Positions 1 through 8,137 are shown, numbered from the stretch's first letter. The stretch: 43,888 nucleotides of DNA from Lachnospiraceae bacterium (GCA_017938285.1 JAGBBW010000052.1:1-43888), one strand, 5' to 3'. The notes: generated from the sequence alone by a model not told the origin. Program-made: numbers and translations.

Positions 1-140
1 AACCATACAATTCGAGGACTATATAGGCACTAAAAAGTAAATTTAGTCGGTGGAACGCCGTGTGATGGGAAACTATCACGCACGGTGTGGAGCGGGGGAA
101 AAGCCCGAGGTGGCAACACCAGAGGCTTACCTATCGCTAT
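1..140 (+). mobile_element. Group II intron, 3' end (domains V and VI)
   Basis: This is the 3' end of a self-splicing group II intron; the body and any intron-encoded reverse transcriptase lie left of the window. Domain V is at about 53-89: CCGTG (58-62) pairs with CACGG (81-85), TGAT pairs with ATCA, a GAAA-type loop caps the helix at 69-72, a two-base CG bulge is at 79-80, and a CGC triad at 56-58 fits the catalytic triad. Domain VI is at 91-138: AGCG (91-94) pairs with CGCT (135-138), an inner GGTG-gcaa-CACC hairpin lies near 110-121, and an unpaired A at 133 is the likely branch point, 8 bases from the end. The intron probably ends with AT at 139-140. The next bases resume the reading frame of a coupling protein, so the intron splits a transfer gene. 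Confidence 0.85.
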
Positions 141-1246
141 TCAAACTTCCGGAAGAGTATAACAGCTGGATATCCACACAGCGTTCCAGAAATATATCTT
201 CTGTAATTATTATTCAGAATCTCGTACAGATAAAAAGTCTGTATAAGGATTTATGGGAGAACATTACTGGTAACAGCGATACATTGATTTATCTCGGTGG
301 AAATGAACAGTCTACCCATAAATTTGTGTCAGAGATGATGGATAAAATGACCATTGATAAGCAGACGCAGGGGCAGACAAAAGGAAGACAGGGAAGTGCT
401 TCAACGAATGATGATGTTATGGGAAGAGAACTGATGCTGCCTGGTGAAGTCCGGAAGATGAGCAGAAATAAATGTCTGGTTATCATCAATGGTAAAGATC
501 CTGTGATTGATTATAAGATCAGGACGAACCAGCATCCGCTTTGGAACTCCTTTAACCAGCTGTCCAGGAAATATAAATTTGATGGACGGTTAGAGAGACA
601 CAACAGGAATAATAAAGTAAAAATTCAGGATGGTGGGAGCGTACAGATGTATGAAAGAACAGAGCTGGAACTTTTTAAGAAGGAGGGAAAACGAATGGAG
701 GAAGAATATGAGGAAGAATACAATGTGGCCCGGACTATCGGGGAAAAGCTGCCGCAGAAACCGGAACTGCCGGTGATGACAATGAGCCTGGAAGAATTGG
801 CGGTACTGGTTGAGTCATTAGAGGAAGAGGAACCGGAATTCCCAGAGAGTACTATTGGTTTTGAAGAACTGGAATATGCGGTGGGAGATTATGCAGAGGA
901 TTGCTATTTGGAATACCCGGATGTGAACCCGGAGGAATATCCGGCAGGGGCTGTACTGGAACAGTTTGCAAAACAGCCAGAGGAAGAAATGGACGTGCAG
1001 GAGGAGCAGATGCAGGAAGATGTTGTTGAATTGAAAACAGAGGATAAGGAAGAAAAGAGAAAGCAGACGGAAGCAAGGCTTCTGATGGTGGCAAAATTAA
1101 AAGAAGAAGGCTTTTCCATGAGCCAGATACACTTATTGAAGCCGGTGATGTTGCAGCTTAGTCTGGAGCAGATTACTACTATTTTTGAGCCGGGAATGGA
1201 AGAAAACATGATAAAATCCATTCTTGACTTTATCGAAGTATCATAA
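141..1246 (+). CDS. VirD4/TraG-type type IV coupling protein, 3' exon (partial)
   Basis: C-terminal part of the hexameric inner-membrane ATPase that brings the relaxase-DNA complex to the conjugative channel. The 5' exon, with Walker A, lies beyond the intron to the left. The exon opens at the FKLPEEYNSW stretch, which in this family follows the Walker B segment (DEFAN-type). It continues with RSRNISSVIIIQN (sensor-like), then YLGGNEQSTHKFVSEMM and GRELMLPGEVRKM, all typical of Firmicute VirD4 proteins. After about residue 190 the protein has an acidic, Glu-rich extension of roughly 180 residues ending in a folded-looking tail. This extension is longer than usual and may bind substrates or partners. 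The frame is open back to 50, but bases 50-140 belong to the intron, so no internal start is proposed. Full-length protein requires RNA splicing. Confidence 0.85.
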
Positions 1247-1249
1247 AAA

Positions 1250-1287
1250 ACTAAACCAGAGTTGAGAAAAATGGTAAGATTCTCAAC
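1250..1287 (+). promoter_or_regulatory. Leader motif copy 1 with hairpin
   Basis: Just after the coupling protein stop lies a 23-base motif beginning ACTAAACCAG at 1250-1272. It matches about 18 of 23 positions of the motif shared by 11963-11985 and 19356-19378. It overlaps a perfect 8-bp inverted repeat, GTTGAGAA (1261-1268) and TTCTCAAC (1280-1287), with an 11-base loop. The hairpin could weaken read-through or act as an operator ahead of the next gene. Function is inferred only from position and recurrence. Confidence 0.4.
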
Positions 1288-1375
1288 CGGGCGTTTAACA
1301 AAAATTTTCTTTTTTGTAGTATGCTTTCCGTACTAAATAAAGAAAGGCTGGTTAAATGACCAGAAAGGTGACTGA

Positions 1376-1798
1376 ATGAAGAAGTATCGAAAATGCAGTT
1401 TTCGTAAGTACAAAAAAGAAAAAGGAAAAGAACATTGGAGAAAAATTGGTATTTTATGCGTTCTATTTGCGGTGTTGTTGTTTGCAAGTCCGGAAGTATC
1501 GGCATTTGCTTCTAATATTACACAAACAACAGCGGGACAGACGGAAGGAACATCGACAGCAGAGCCAAACTGGCTGGAATTTCAGCCAATCCTGATTATG
1601 AGGTATTTAGCTTCTTTTTTACTGGCATATGTGTCTTTTAAGGGAGCAATACAGTTGGGAAATAATATATCGGAGCTGAGTGCGGCATTAAAAAACCAGG
1701 ATGATGCTTCCAAACAGAATGCCATAAACGGAATTTTTGGTGGTGCAATACAGTTTTTTATTTCAGGTTTACTTGCAATTTTCGGAATTGCTATTTAG
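1376..1798 (+). CDS. VirB2/TrbC-like conjugative pilin candidate
   Basis: A 140-residue protein with a basic N-terminus, a hydrophobic signal segment (about residues 25-42) ending near the SAFAS stretch, a short Thr-rich linker, and two further hydrophobic segments (about 66-85 and 117-138) separated by a short polar turn with KNQDDASKQN. Signal peptide plus two-helix hairpin is the plan of VirB2/TrbC-family pilins, which form the conjugative pilus or channel subunit. Its place between the coupling protein and the VirB3-like gene supports this. The start is preceded by AAAGGTGACTGA, a usable ribosome binding site. Family assignment rests on architecture and context, since VirB2 proteins diverge strongly in sequence. 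Confidence 0.6.
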   Translation: MKKYRKCSFRKYKKEKGKEHWRKIGILCVLFAVLLFASPEVSAFASNITQTTAGQTEGTSTAEPNWLEFQPILIMRYLASFLLAYVSFKGAIQLGNNISELSAALKNQDDASKQNAINGIFGGAIQFFISGLLAIFGIAI

Positions 1799-1808
1799 GT
1801 GGTGTGTG

Positions 1809-2201
1809 ATGAATGAGATATATGTGAAAGGAACACTGTTAAATACGCCACGGTATGACATAATTCCGATAACTTCGGACGCTATTGTACGGGTACTGGT
1901 TTCGGTGGAGGGAACTGTTCTGCCGGTGGTATGCTGCAATGAAATGGCATGTTCGGCAAGAGAACTTTTACTGGAAGCTGACATGGAGACGGAGGTGTTT
2001 TTTGCAGGAAGAATAAAAGGTAATTCGTATACGGACGCAGTAGGTTCACAGAATTATCTCTTATATCTGATAGCAGACAGGGTGGCTTTGTCAGAAGCAG
2101 ATCTGCGCAATGAACCGGGAAAGAAATATACACCTTTGCAGTATGACAGACTTCCTTTTAGTATTGCTGATCTGGAGGATATTCTGATGTATATGGAGTA
2201 A
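1809..2201 (+). CDS. OB-fold, single-stranded DNA-binding-like protein
   Basis: A 130-residue protein starting at the ATG at 1809, with GGTGGTGTG just upstream as ribosome binding site. The frame is open further left but lacks a better start. The pattern YVKGTLLNTPRYDIIP, then alternating hydrophobic strands (RVLVSVEG, LPVVCCNEM), then EVFFAGRIKGNSYTD, then YLLYLIADRVAL, resembles the five-strand OB fold of SSB/PriB-like proteins, with the GRI-G-SYTD turn also seen in the clear SSB encoded at 36817. It may bind transferred single strands or act as an accessory factor of the transfer machinery. The C-terminus lacks the acidic DDxPF tip of housekeeping SSB. Confidence 0.5.
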   Translation: MNEIYVKGTLLNTPRYDIIPITSDAIVRVLVSVEGTVLPVVCCNEMACSARELLLEADMETEVFFAGRIKGNSYTDAVGSQNYLLYLIADRVALSEADLRNEPGKKYTPLQYDRLPFSIADLEDILMYME

Positions 2202-2205
2202 AGAA

Positions 2206-2598
2206 ATGGGACTTACAATTGATATTTGCAACGATGTGGAGCAGTATGAAGAAAGTGTAGTGGCCGGATTTAACTTAAAAAAGACATTGTGTATAGGTGC
2301 TGCGGTTATTGTTGGAGCTGCAGGTATGGCATTATTTCATTTTGCATTCCATATCAATATTCTGGTTTCGGTATATATGATGATGCCGCTGGTTGCCCCG
2401 ATTATTATCAAAGGATTTTACAGAGAAGGGAAAGGCTCTCTTTTGAAGGATATTCTGGGCATGGGAAAAAAGAGTAAACCGTTGGTTTTTCGTTCCACGG
2501 AAACAGCACCGGTAGAAACAGTTCAAGATGAGAAGAAGGAGAGGAGCGGATGGGAAAAGGTAAGAATACGTATCATGAAAAACAACAGAAAAGTATAG
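2206..2598 (+). CDS. PrgI/VirB3-like membrane protein
   Basis: A 130-residue protein. A short N-terminal polar part (IDICNDVEQYEESVVAGFNLKK) is followed by two transmembrane helices (about residues 28-47 and 50-68) and a basic cytoplasmic tail. The EYxExxxxGFxxxKT pattern just before the first helix matches the PrgI family of Gram-positive conjugation systems, the counterpart of VirB3, which usually works with VirB4. It begins five bases after the previous stop. Its 3' end overlaps the start of the CpaF-like gene by 49 bases, suggesting translational coupling. In most Firmicute elements PrgI sits next to VirB4; here VirB4 is about 19 kb away, so the cluster has been split or rearranged. Confidence 0.6.
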   Translation: MGLTIDICNDVEQYEESVVAGFNLKKTLCIGAAVIVGAAGMALFHFAFHINILVSVYMMMPLVAPIIIKGFYREGKGSLLKDILGMGKKSKPLVFRSTETAPVETVQDEKKERSGWEKVRIRIMKNNRKV

Positions 2599-3737
2599 AC
2601 AAAGAAATTCTCTCCAGAGTGGTTGATTATTTTATCAATCAGCAGGGATATTTACTTATGCAGATGAATGCAAACAGGCTGGATGAAGGACTTAGAAATG
2701 TGATAAAGAATAAAGCAGAAGCAGAGTTTCAGCGTCTGGGGATCTGTCAGGAAAATGAGTTAGAGGCATATCTTGATGTGTTTGAAAAATATATCTGGGG
2801 ATATTATTATCTGGATTCCCTGATTCGTGACAAAGATATTTCAGACATCAAGTGTTATGAGTATAACCGGATTACGGCAAAACGTAATGGAGAGCTGGAA
2901 CTGACAGATGTATCTTTTGCAGATGAAGAGGACTACCGGCGTTTTGTGCAGATGGTTGTAACGAAAAACGAGAAGAATTTATCTGCGGTTAATGCGAAAG
3001 TAGTGTTTACGGATGTCTATAGTGATGCGGATTTTATTCTCCGGTTTAACGTTATGTCCGGGTGGCTTCAAACGTCCAGTATGCCTTTTATACATATCAG
3101 GAAAGACCCTAAGAAAAAGCTGTATCTGGATGACCTGGTAAAGCTTGGTTTTATGACGCAGGAGCAGAGAAAGTATCTGGCTGGAGCTGCAAAAACAGCA
3201 AAAGGGATTTATGTGACCGGTAAAGGAAGTGTAGGTAAAACCAGGCTGACCAATGCATTGCTGGAGGAAATTCCAAAAAAGAAAAGCGGACTTGTTGTTG
3301 CAGAAAGCGATGAATTGTTTTCAGAGCATCCTCATTTTCTGTTTCAGCATACCATTGAAAATAATGGTGAAGGGAAAGTGAGCTATGATTTAAAAACACT
3401 TGCAACTAATGGTCTGCTGATTGATTTGGATTATTTTATTATTAGCGAAATAAAAGGGGATGAGGCAGCAGCGTTTTCACTTGCTTCTTATACAGGGCAT
3501 ACCTGCTGGGCAACCGGGCATGGAGCTTCTGCCAGAGATGGAATTGAAAAACTGGCAGACTATATCCAAAGGGCAACAGGAGATTCCGTTGAAAAGTGCT
3601 ATAAAGTACTATCCAAGATGGAGGTTGTGGTATATCTGGAGGATTTCAGAATTAAAGAGATTGTGGAAGTCAAAGGATTTGACAAGGACCATCTTGTATT
3701 CCAGGATATTTTCGGAGGTGCAGCGGAATGGAAGTAA
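2550..3737 (+). CDS. CpaF/TadA-type secretion ATPase (VirB11 superfamily)
   Basis: A 395-residue hexameric traffic ATPase that would power assembly of a Tad/Flp-type pilus. Residues 1-200 form the N-terminal and linker domains. Walker A is GKGSVGKT near residues 224-231, where most relatives have GxxGSGKT. An acidic box near ESDE (about 255) is followed by a Walker B-like segment DLDYFIISEIKGDEA (about 292-306), then HTCWATGHGAS (about 316-326), the equivalent of the His-box HDGSLxTxHA. The usual RxRPD before Walker B is changed here, so this is a divergent subfamily. The start is supported by GGAGAGG upstream and lies inside the preceding gene. It is followed directly by TadB- and TadC-like genes, which points to Tad assembly more than to a plain conjugation VirB11. 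Confidence 0.85.
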   Translation: MGKGKNTYHEKQQKSIDKEILSRVVDYFINQQGYLLMQMNANRLDEGLRNVIKNKAEAEFQRLGICQENELEAYLDVFEKYIWGYYYLDSLIRDKDISDIKCYEYNRITAKRNGELELTDVSFADEEDYRRFVQMVVTKNEKNLSAVNAKVVFTDVYSDADFILRFNVMSGWLQTSSMPFIHIRKDPKKKLYLDDLVKLGFMTQEQRKYLAGAAKTAKGIYVTGKGSVGKTRLTNALLEEIPKKKSGLVVAESDELFSEHPHFLFQHTIENNGEGKVSYDLKTLATNGLLIDLDYFIISEIKGDEAAAFSLASYTGHTCWATGHGASARDGIEKLADYIQRATGDSVEKCYKVLSKMEVVVYLEDFRIKEIVEVKGFDKDHLVFQDIFGGAAEWK

Positions 3738-4735
3738 TACTGCACATTGTATTAAGCAGATATTTTATTGGAACGGTCTTGTTTTTGGTCTGTTTTTTTA
3801 TGGCGTTATCCATTATCTTCAGGGCAGAAAAGTACAGGGTACTGGACAGGACAGCAAAGCATGTTGCAGCAACATGGGAAAAATTTCTGCACTATGTCAA
3901 TGAAACAACGGAAAAACGTATTCGTGAAGAGGAACGTTTACAAAAAGAGCAGGGAAACAGGGAAAAGAAACATTTCCTGTATCGTCTGGATGAAGCTCTG
4001 CTGCAGACCGGATTAAAAAAGAAGGTTCCGTTTTTAACAGTGGAGCTGACGCTTGTGTTGCTATTTTTATTCCTTTTATGCGTAATGGTTGTGACGGCTG
4101 AAATAGCTGACAGCCTTTTGATTGGTATTCTGGCTGTGGGGATATCATTTATGATTCTGAAAGAAGTGGTTCAAATGATTATCCGGAGACGGCAGAAGCA
4201 GGTGGAAGACAATATTATTCAGTTTGCCAATCTGATAGAAAATTACGCAAGAACTTCCGATGATATTGTGCAGATACTACGGAAGATTTCGATTTATCTG
4301 GAAGAGCCACTGAAGACTGCTGTAGAAGATTGTTATATGGAGGCATATACAACCGGGGATTTTTCAACAGCGTGTGCGCATTTGGACGCCGGCATTGGAA
4401 ACCGGTATTTGGCAGACATGCTGACAAATATAGAGAGCTGCAGCAGACACAGGGCAAATTATGAGGAGGTGATTCGTGGAAATAAAGAAATTATACGAAA
4501 GTATCTGGCAGAACGTGATGTGCAAAGGGAAATAGCCCGGAATGCCCGGGTGGAAATTGTAATACTGTTGATTATGGGTGGAATTGTAATGTACAGTTTT
4601 CAGGGAGTAATTCCGGAAGGAATGCAGCTGTTTTCCGGGGGAAGCTTATTGTCAAAAGTTTTTACCGGAGTGATTGGCATTGTAGTGTTTATCAGTATCC
4701 GTGTAATGATGTCGATTGGTGATAAGGAGGTGTAA
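3728..4735 (+). CDS. TadB-like type II secretion F-domain platform protein
   Basis: A 335-residue inner-membrane platform protein that would seat the CpaF ATPase. It has an N-terminal transmembrane helix (about residues 10-31), a charged coiled-coil-like region (35-100), a helix pair near 103-145, a cytoplasmic four-helix T2SS F domain (about 150-270, with ENYARTSDDIVQIL), and C-terminal helices (about 275-330). This order matches TadB. It overlaps the end of the ATPase gene by 10 bases, with GGAGGTG ahead of the start. The pair with the following gene is the usual TadB-TadC arrangement. Confidence 0.75.
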   Translation: MEVILHIVLSRYFIGTVLFLVCFFMALSIIFRAEKYRVLDRTAKHVAATWEKFLHYVNETTEKRIREEERLQKEQGNREKKHFLYRLDEALLQTGLKKKVPFLTVELTLVLLFLFLLCVMVVTAEIADSLLIGILAVGISFMILKEVVQMIIRRRQKQVEDNIIQFANLIENYARTSDDIVQILRKISIYLEEPLKTAVEDCYMEAYTTGDFSTACAHLDAGIGNRYLADMLTNIESCSRHRANYEEVIRGNKEIIRKYLAERDVQREIARNARVEIVILLIMGGIVMYSFQGVIPEGMQLFSGGSLLSKVFTGVIGIVVFISIRVMMSIGDKEV

Positions 4736-4736
4736 C

Positions 4737-5567
4737 GTGAATGTAATCAGGTACATAACCATGCTTATTATATGTGGAGCATATTTAGGTGTAATATTGG
4801 AACTTATGAAGCGTGCACACACGGTAAAGATTGACTGGGGTGCACAGCTGGACTGGCTTATGGAGTCTTCTGGAAATCGTTTAAAGCGGAATAAGAAAAA
4901 ATATGAGCAAAGAAAAATATATCTGTCCCAGATAGGTGTAAACTATTTTGCAAAACGTCTGGTTCTTCCGGAAGAGTATTTGTTAGCCAGGCTGACACTG
5001 GCAGTTATTGTGGCAGCTGCCGGAACTCTTTTTTTGGGAGCAGTATCCGGTTTGTTTGCAGGGGTTCTGGGGTTTCTTTTGCCGGATGTGATTCTACAGA
5101 AAATGAATGAAAAAAATAATAAGCAGATGCTGAAGGATATCAAAAGTATTTATGATACGATTCAGATTAAGACCCAGGGAGGAATGTTTCTGACGGAGGC
5201 TATTGCGGAGTGTTACAGAAATGTTACGAATGGACGGTTGAAAAGAGCGTTGTATGAAATGTCTGGTGAACTGATAGTAAATCATGATATGGAAGCAACC
5301 ATTGATGAGTTTAATCTGAAATTTAAAAATAAGTACATTGATAATCTGTGTATTATTTTGAAACAGGCACTGGATTCCGGAAAGACAGCGGAAATTATGG
5401 AGAGTGTCCAGGATCAGATGACCGACATGCAGGATGTAATAAACCTGCAGGTACGGACCAAAACAGAAAAAAAGGTTTTCTTTGTTGAAGTGGTGATTTT
5501 TGTAACAGTTGTTTTGCTGGGAATAGGAATGGCTGCCATTTCAGCAATCAGTACAATTAGTTTATAA
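4737..5567 (+). CDS. TadC-like type II secretion F-domain platform protein
   Basis: A 276-residue second platform protein. I chose the GTG at 4737 because AAGGAGG at 4724-4730 sits six bases upstream; an ATG 21 bases earlier would lie before this site, inside the previous gene. Hydrophobic segments are near residues 5-22, 90-118 and 250-272. Between them is the F domain with IKSIYDTIQIKTQGGMFLTEAI, a typical TadC stretch. It follows the TadB-like gene by one base after its stop, so the two are almost certainly co-transcribed and may form a heteromeric platform. Confidence 0.78.
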   Translation: MNVIRYITMLIICGAYLGVILELMKRAHTVKIDWGAQLDWLMESSGNRLKRNKKKYEQRKIYLSQIGVNYFAKRLVLPEEYLLARLTLAVIVAAAGTLFLGAVSGLFAGVLGFLLPDVILQKMNEKNNKQMLKDIKSIYDTIQIKTQGGMFLTEAIAECYRNVTNGRLKRALYEMSGELIVNHDMEATIDEFNLKFKNKYIDNLCIILKQALDSGKTAEIMESVQDQMTDMQDVINLQVRTKTEKKVFFVEVVIFVTVVLLGIGMAAISAISTISL

Positions 5568-5586
5568 AACAGGAGGAATAACAAAA

Positions 5587-5844
5587 ATGGTGAAATTTGC
5601 AAAGGTAACAGGTGAAAAGGTAAACAACGCATATTTATTTCTGGGCAGGAAGCTGAGAAATTATGTAACAGAAAAAAAGAAAGAAGGTGGATTTGAAACT
5701 TTTATCGTGGTCTTGCTGATGATTGCAATCTGTGCAGGCTTGTGCCTGTATTTTAAGGACCAGATTACCCTGTTCATCAAGTCGCTGTTTGAAGAACTGA
5801 AAAGCGATGTATTAACTGACTTTATGGCAAAACCGGTTGCGTAA
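5587..5844 (+). CDS. Flp1-like type IVb pilin candidate
   Basis: An 85-residue small protein that is the likely major fibre subunit of the Tad-like system. A long basic leader (residues 1-34, ending KKKEGG) is followed by a single hydrophobic helix starting FETFIVVLLMIAIC (36-57) and a short tail. A GG just before F-E-T-F resembles a prepilin peptidase site, with cleavage after Gly35, as in Flp1-like proteins. The Glu falls at +2, not the usual +5, so cleavage is uncertain. AGGAGG lies upstream of the ATG. It follows TadC directly, as pilin or pseudopilin genes often do. No prepilin peptidase gene is visible in the window. Confidence 0.7.
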   Translation: MVKFAKVTGEKVNNAYLFLGRKLRNYVTEKKKEGGFETFIVVLLMIAICAGLCLYFKDQITLFIKSLFEELKSDVLTDFMAKPVA

Positions 5845-5852
5845 CAAAAAAG

Positions 5853-6323
5853 ATGAAGCATCGGATGAGGAGTAAAAAAGAAGGTGCCTATGATTTTGTC
5901 AGTGCGTTGCTGGTACTTGTTGTATGTATTCTGGCTGTCTACTGTCTGACAGTGATGAATGTGGATACCAATAAAGCACTGGATAGTCAGAATCATATTT
6001 CGAGCCTGATGCGGAGCTATCTTGTGAAGATGGAAACCGGAGGCAGCTTAAGCAGTGGTGACGTGGACAAGCTCATAGATGATTTAGAGTTATATGGTAT
6101 GACAGAGATTCATTTGTATGGAAATTTTGATTCAGGCATTACACGGACTGCAATAGTTGCAAATTATGGACCTGCCGGTTATGGAGAACCGGTAAGCCTG
6201 CGAATCGTTGGAGTCCTGACAGTTGAAAGTATGGAAGAAGATCCGGGTGGATTTTTTGCTCTGTCCCGTGGCTTCCGGGAACTGAAAGTGGATATCAGTC
6301 AGAAAGGAATTTCGGTGCGATGA
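5853..6323 (+). CDS. TadE/TadF-like pseudopilin candidate
   Basis: A 156-residue protein. A short basic leader (MKHRMRSKKEGAYDF) is followed by a hydrophobic helix (about residues 15-36) and a soluble domain of about 115 residues with beta-rich sequence (LRIVGVLTVES). The G-A-Y-D-F sequence before the helix recalls class III prepilin leaders. TadE/TadF proteins of this plan are minor subunits in Tad systems. The ribosome binding site is weak (purines before the ATG), consistent with coupling to the preceding gene. It overlaps the next gene by four bases (ATGA). Confidence 0.55.
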   Translation: MKHRMRSKKEGAYDFVSALLVLVVCILAVYCLTVMNVDTNKALDSQNHISSLMRSYLVKMETGGSLSSGDVDKLIDDLELYGMTEIHLYGNFDSGITRTAIVANYGPAGYGEPVSLRIVGVLTVESMEEDPGGFFALSRGFRELKVDISQKGISVR

Positions 6324-6880
6324 AAAAACGCTGGAAAAAAGAAGGAACGGTAGCGGTCATTCCGATTCTTGTTTTATTTGTTTTACTGGTAGTTGCACTA
6401 TTCTATATTATGACGCATAAGGCAAAAGTGATTCAGATTTATGACTGGCTGGAGGATACCGTGGTTGTCTCCGGCCAGGCAGTCTGTGTTCCGGACAGAT
6501 ATATTCCCGGAGCGTATCACTGGAACAGGCAGGATGTAGTATATGATACCGGAGCAATGAATAAGGCAGTTCTGTATGAAACTGATCCGGCGGCTGCAAC
6601 AGAACATGCAGCAGAACTTGCTTATAAGCGTTTTACGGAGCTGCTGGATTATAATCTTCCGGAAACCGCAGTGCAGTATCAGATAGAAACATTCATACTG
6701 ACAAATGTCATTAGTGGAACTGCCTATCAGTATGATTTTATGAAAAAACAGGGAGAAGAGACGTCTACGATGGAATTGGAATCTTTTCTGGAAATAGGGG
6801 TAAAAGTGGTTTTGGAACTTCCTCTTTTTGGCAGTACAACATGGAAAAAAGAAACAGTAGTAATACTGGTGGAGGATTGA
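6320..6880 (+). CDS. Second pseudopilin-like/TadE-F-type membrane protein
   Basis: A 186-residue protein with a basic N-terminus (MKKRWKKEGTVAVIPIL), a single transmembrane helix (about 10-31), and an extracellular domain of about 150 residues. The KKEGTVAVIPIL start fits a pseudopilin-like leader (Gly9 before the hydrophobic run), as in TadE-like proteins. The soluble part shows no motif I recognise. Start and previous stop overlap as ATGA, indicating translational coupling, and the gene belongs to the same operon. Confidence 0.5.
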   Translation: MKKRWKKEGTVAVIPILVLFVLLVVALFYIMTHKAKVIQIYDWLEDTVVVSGQAVCVPDRYIPGAYHWNRQDVVYDTGAMNKAVLYETDPAAATEHAAELAYKRFTELLDYNLPETAVQYQIETFILTNVISGTAYQYDFMKKQGEETSTMELESFLEIGVKVVLELPLFGSTTWKKETVVILVED

Positions 6881-6881
6881 A

Positions 6882-7511
6882 ATGAAGAAATGGAAAGAAA
6901 AATTGCCGGTTCTGGTAATTTCTTTAATATTTGGTATTGCCGGATTTGCAGGGCTGTTATGGATGGAACGGCAGGCATTAAAGGATCTGGAACAGAGACA
7001 GGTTGTGGTGTGTATGGAAAGTTGTCCGGCAGGAGAACTGATTACAGCTGAAAATGTAGAAAAGTACTTTTCTGTTGTGGATGTGTCGGAACGCCTGGCA
7101 GCGGACACAACAGTGTCCAGCCTGGACGAACTGGTAGGATATTATCCGAGCAGGGTAATTTCAACCGGAGAAATTGTGTATGTGTCCATGCTGAACCTGG
7201 ACAATCCAACGGCAAATCTGGAACATCCTGTGGAGATATCTGTGACGGCAGAAATTGATTATGCAGTAGCCGGAAGAATCCGCAAAGGAGATGTAGTAAA
7301 TGTTTATGTGAAAGACAGCAGGAGCGAAACGTATGAACTGATACTGGAGCAGGTAGTGGTTCAGAATGTATATGACGCTACAGCAACGGTAATCAGTAAT
7401 GGTGACAATTCGGCACTGGCGTCCATGTTTACTTTCTGTGTGGAGTCTTCTGTGGCAGAGTCACTGGGAAAATTGTATACCGGAGATGTTGCATTGTTGA
7501 AACTGAGGTGA
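6882..7511 (+). CDS. CpaB/RcpC-like SAF-domain protein
   Basis: A 209-residue protein with an N-terminal membrane anchor (about 8-27) followed by an SAF-type domain: VVVCMESCPAGELITAENVEKYFSVVDV, then VGYYPSRVISTGEIVYVSML. A second half (VEISVTAEIDYAVAGRIRKGDVVNVYV) matches the RcpC/CpaB C-terminal domain. CpaB proteins are periplasmic or cell-wall components of Tad pilus assembly. This completes a minimal Gram-positive Tad set here: ATPase, two platforms, pilin, pseudopilins, CpaB. GGAGG precedes the ATG, which lies one base after the previous stop. Confidence 0.75.
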   Translation: MKKWKEKLPVLVISLIFGIAGFAGLLWMERQALKDLEQRQVVVCMESCPAGELITAENVEKYFSVVDVSERLAADTTVSSLDELVGYYPSRVISTGEIVYVSMLNLDNPTANLEHPVEISVTAEIDYAVAGRIRKGDVVNVYVKDSRSETYELILEQVVVQNVYDATATVISNGDNSALASMFTFCVESSVAESLGKLYTGDVALLKLR

Positions 7512-7518
7512 ATGAAAC

Positions 7519-7665
7519 ATGGAAAGAAGGAAAAAGAAAGCGGACAGGAAACCGGTCAGTAAAGAGCAGCTGCAGTTGTGGAGTGACCGGATACTGCTGG
7601 CAACGAGTATTATACTTTTTATTTTGGCTGTACTTGGATTTGTGAAGTTCACATTTCTTACATAG
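7519..7665 (+). CDS. 48-residue single-pass membrane protein
   Basis: A small open frame of 48 residues with a strongly basic N-terminus (MERRKKKADRKP) and one transmembrane helix (residues 26-44). It starts seven bases after the CpaB-like stop, with a GAGGTGA site overlapping that stop, and ends 21 bases before the next gene. Its fit into the operon supports it as real. No family is recognised; it may be a small assembly factor or accessory subunit. Confidence 0.6.
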   Translation: MERRKKKADRKPVSKEQLQLWSDRILLATSIILFILAVLGFVKFTFLT

Positions 7666-7686
7666 CAGTGATATGGAGTAAGGACA

Positions 7687-8037
7687 ATGAGAAGAAAACG
7701 ACTGACTGGCAGGGGAGAACTGCGGAACCGGATACATAAAGCAATGGAAAGAATAAAGAGTCATGTCTGGTTTCGGAAGTTTATTCTCAGCAAAAGGCTG
7801 GGGAGACTTATATATGTACTGGCTGTTGCAGCGGAACTGACAGACTGGTATATTATTCTCTTTATTGGTTATGGTATTACTGTTGTGGATGATGTCTGTA
7901 TGGGAATCTGCCTGGTGCTGCTTCTTTTACTGGCAGTCCGGAGTATGGCGGGGACAATGTTGTTTCCAGATTTGGAGAAGCCAGACGTGCCAGAACAGGA
8001 TGAGTTTGTAAAACAACAAAATAAAACAAGAGCCTGA
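7687..8037 (+). CDS. Small two-helix membrane protein, last gene of the Tad-like operon
   Basis: A 116-residue protein with a basic N-terminal 40 residues, two hydrophobic segments (about 43-66 and 68-92) and an acidic Gln-rich tail. GGAGTAAGG lies upstream of the ATG. It is the last co-directional gene before a hairpin that overlaps its stop codon and a 550-base gap. I do not recognise a family. Its position suggests a structural or regulatory part of the pilus/transfer module. Confidence 0.55.
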   Translation: MRRKRLTGRGELRNRIHKAMERIKSHVWFRKFILSKRLGRLIYVLAVAAELTDWYIILFIGYGITVVDDVCMGICLVLLLLLAVRSMAGTMLFPDLEKPDVPEQDEFVKQQNKTRA

Positions 8038-8056
8038 TTTAGTGTCGGGCTCTTGT
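8026..8056 (+). terminator. Hairpin at the end of the Tad-like operon
   Basis: ACAAGAGCC (8026-8034) pairs perfectly with GGCTCTTGT (8048-8056) around a 13-base loop, overlapping the stop of the preceding gene. There is no long T-run, so termination may be weak; it could instead stabilise the transcript end. Confidence 0.5.
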
Positions 8057-8137
8057 TGACAATAATACATAATAAAAGTATAATCCATGCCGATATAGTA
8101 CATGGTAAAAATATAACAGAAGGGGTCATACTCAACT

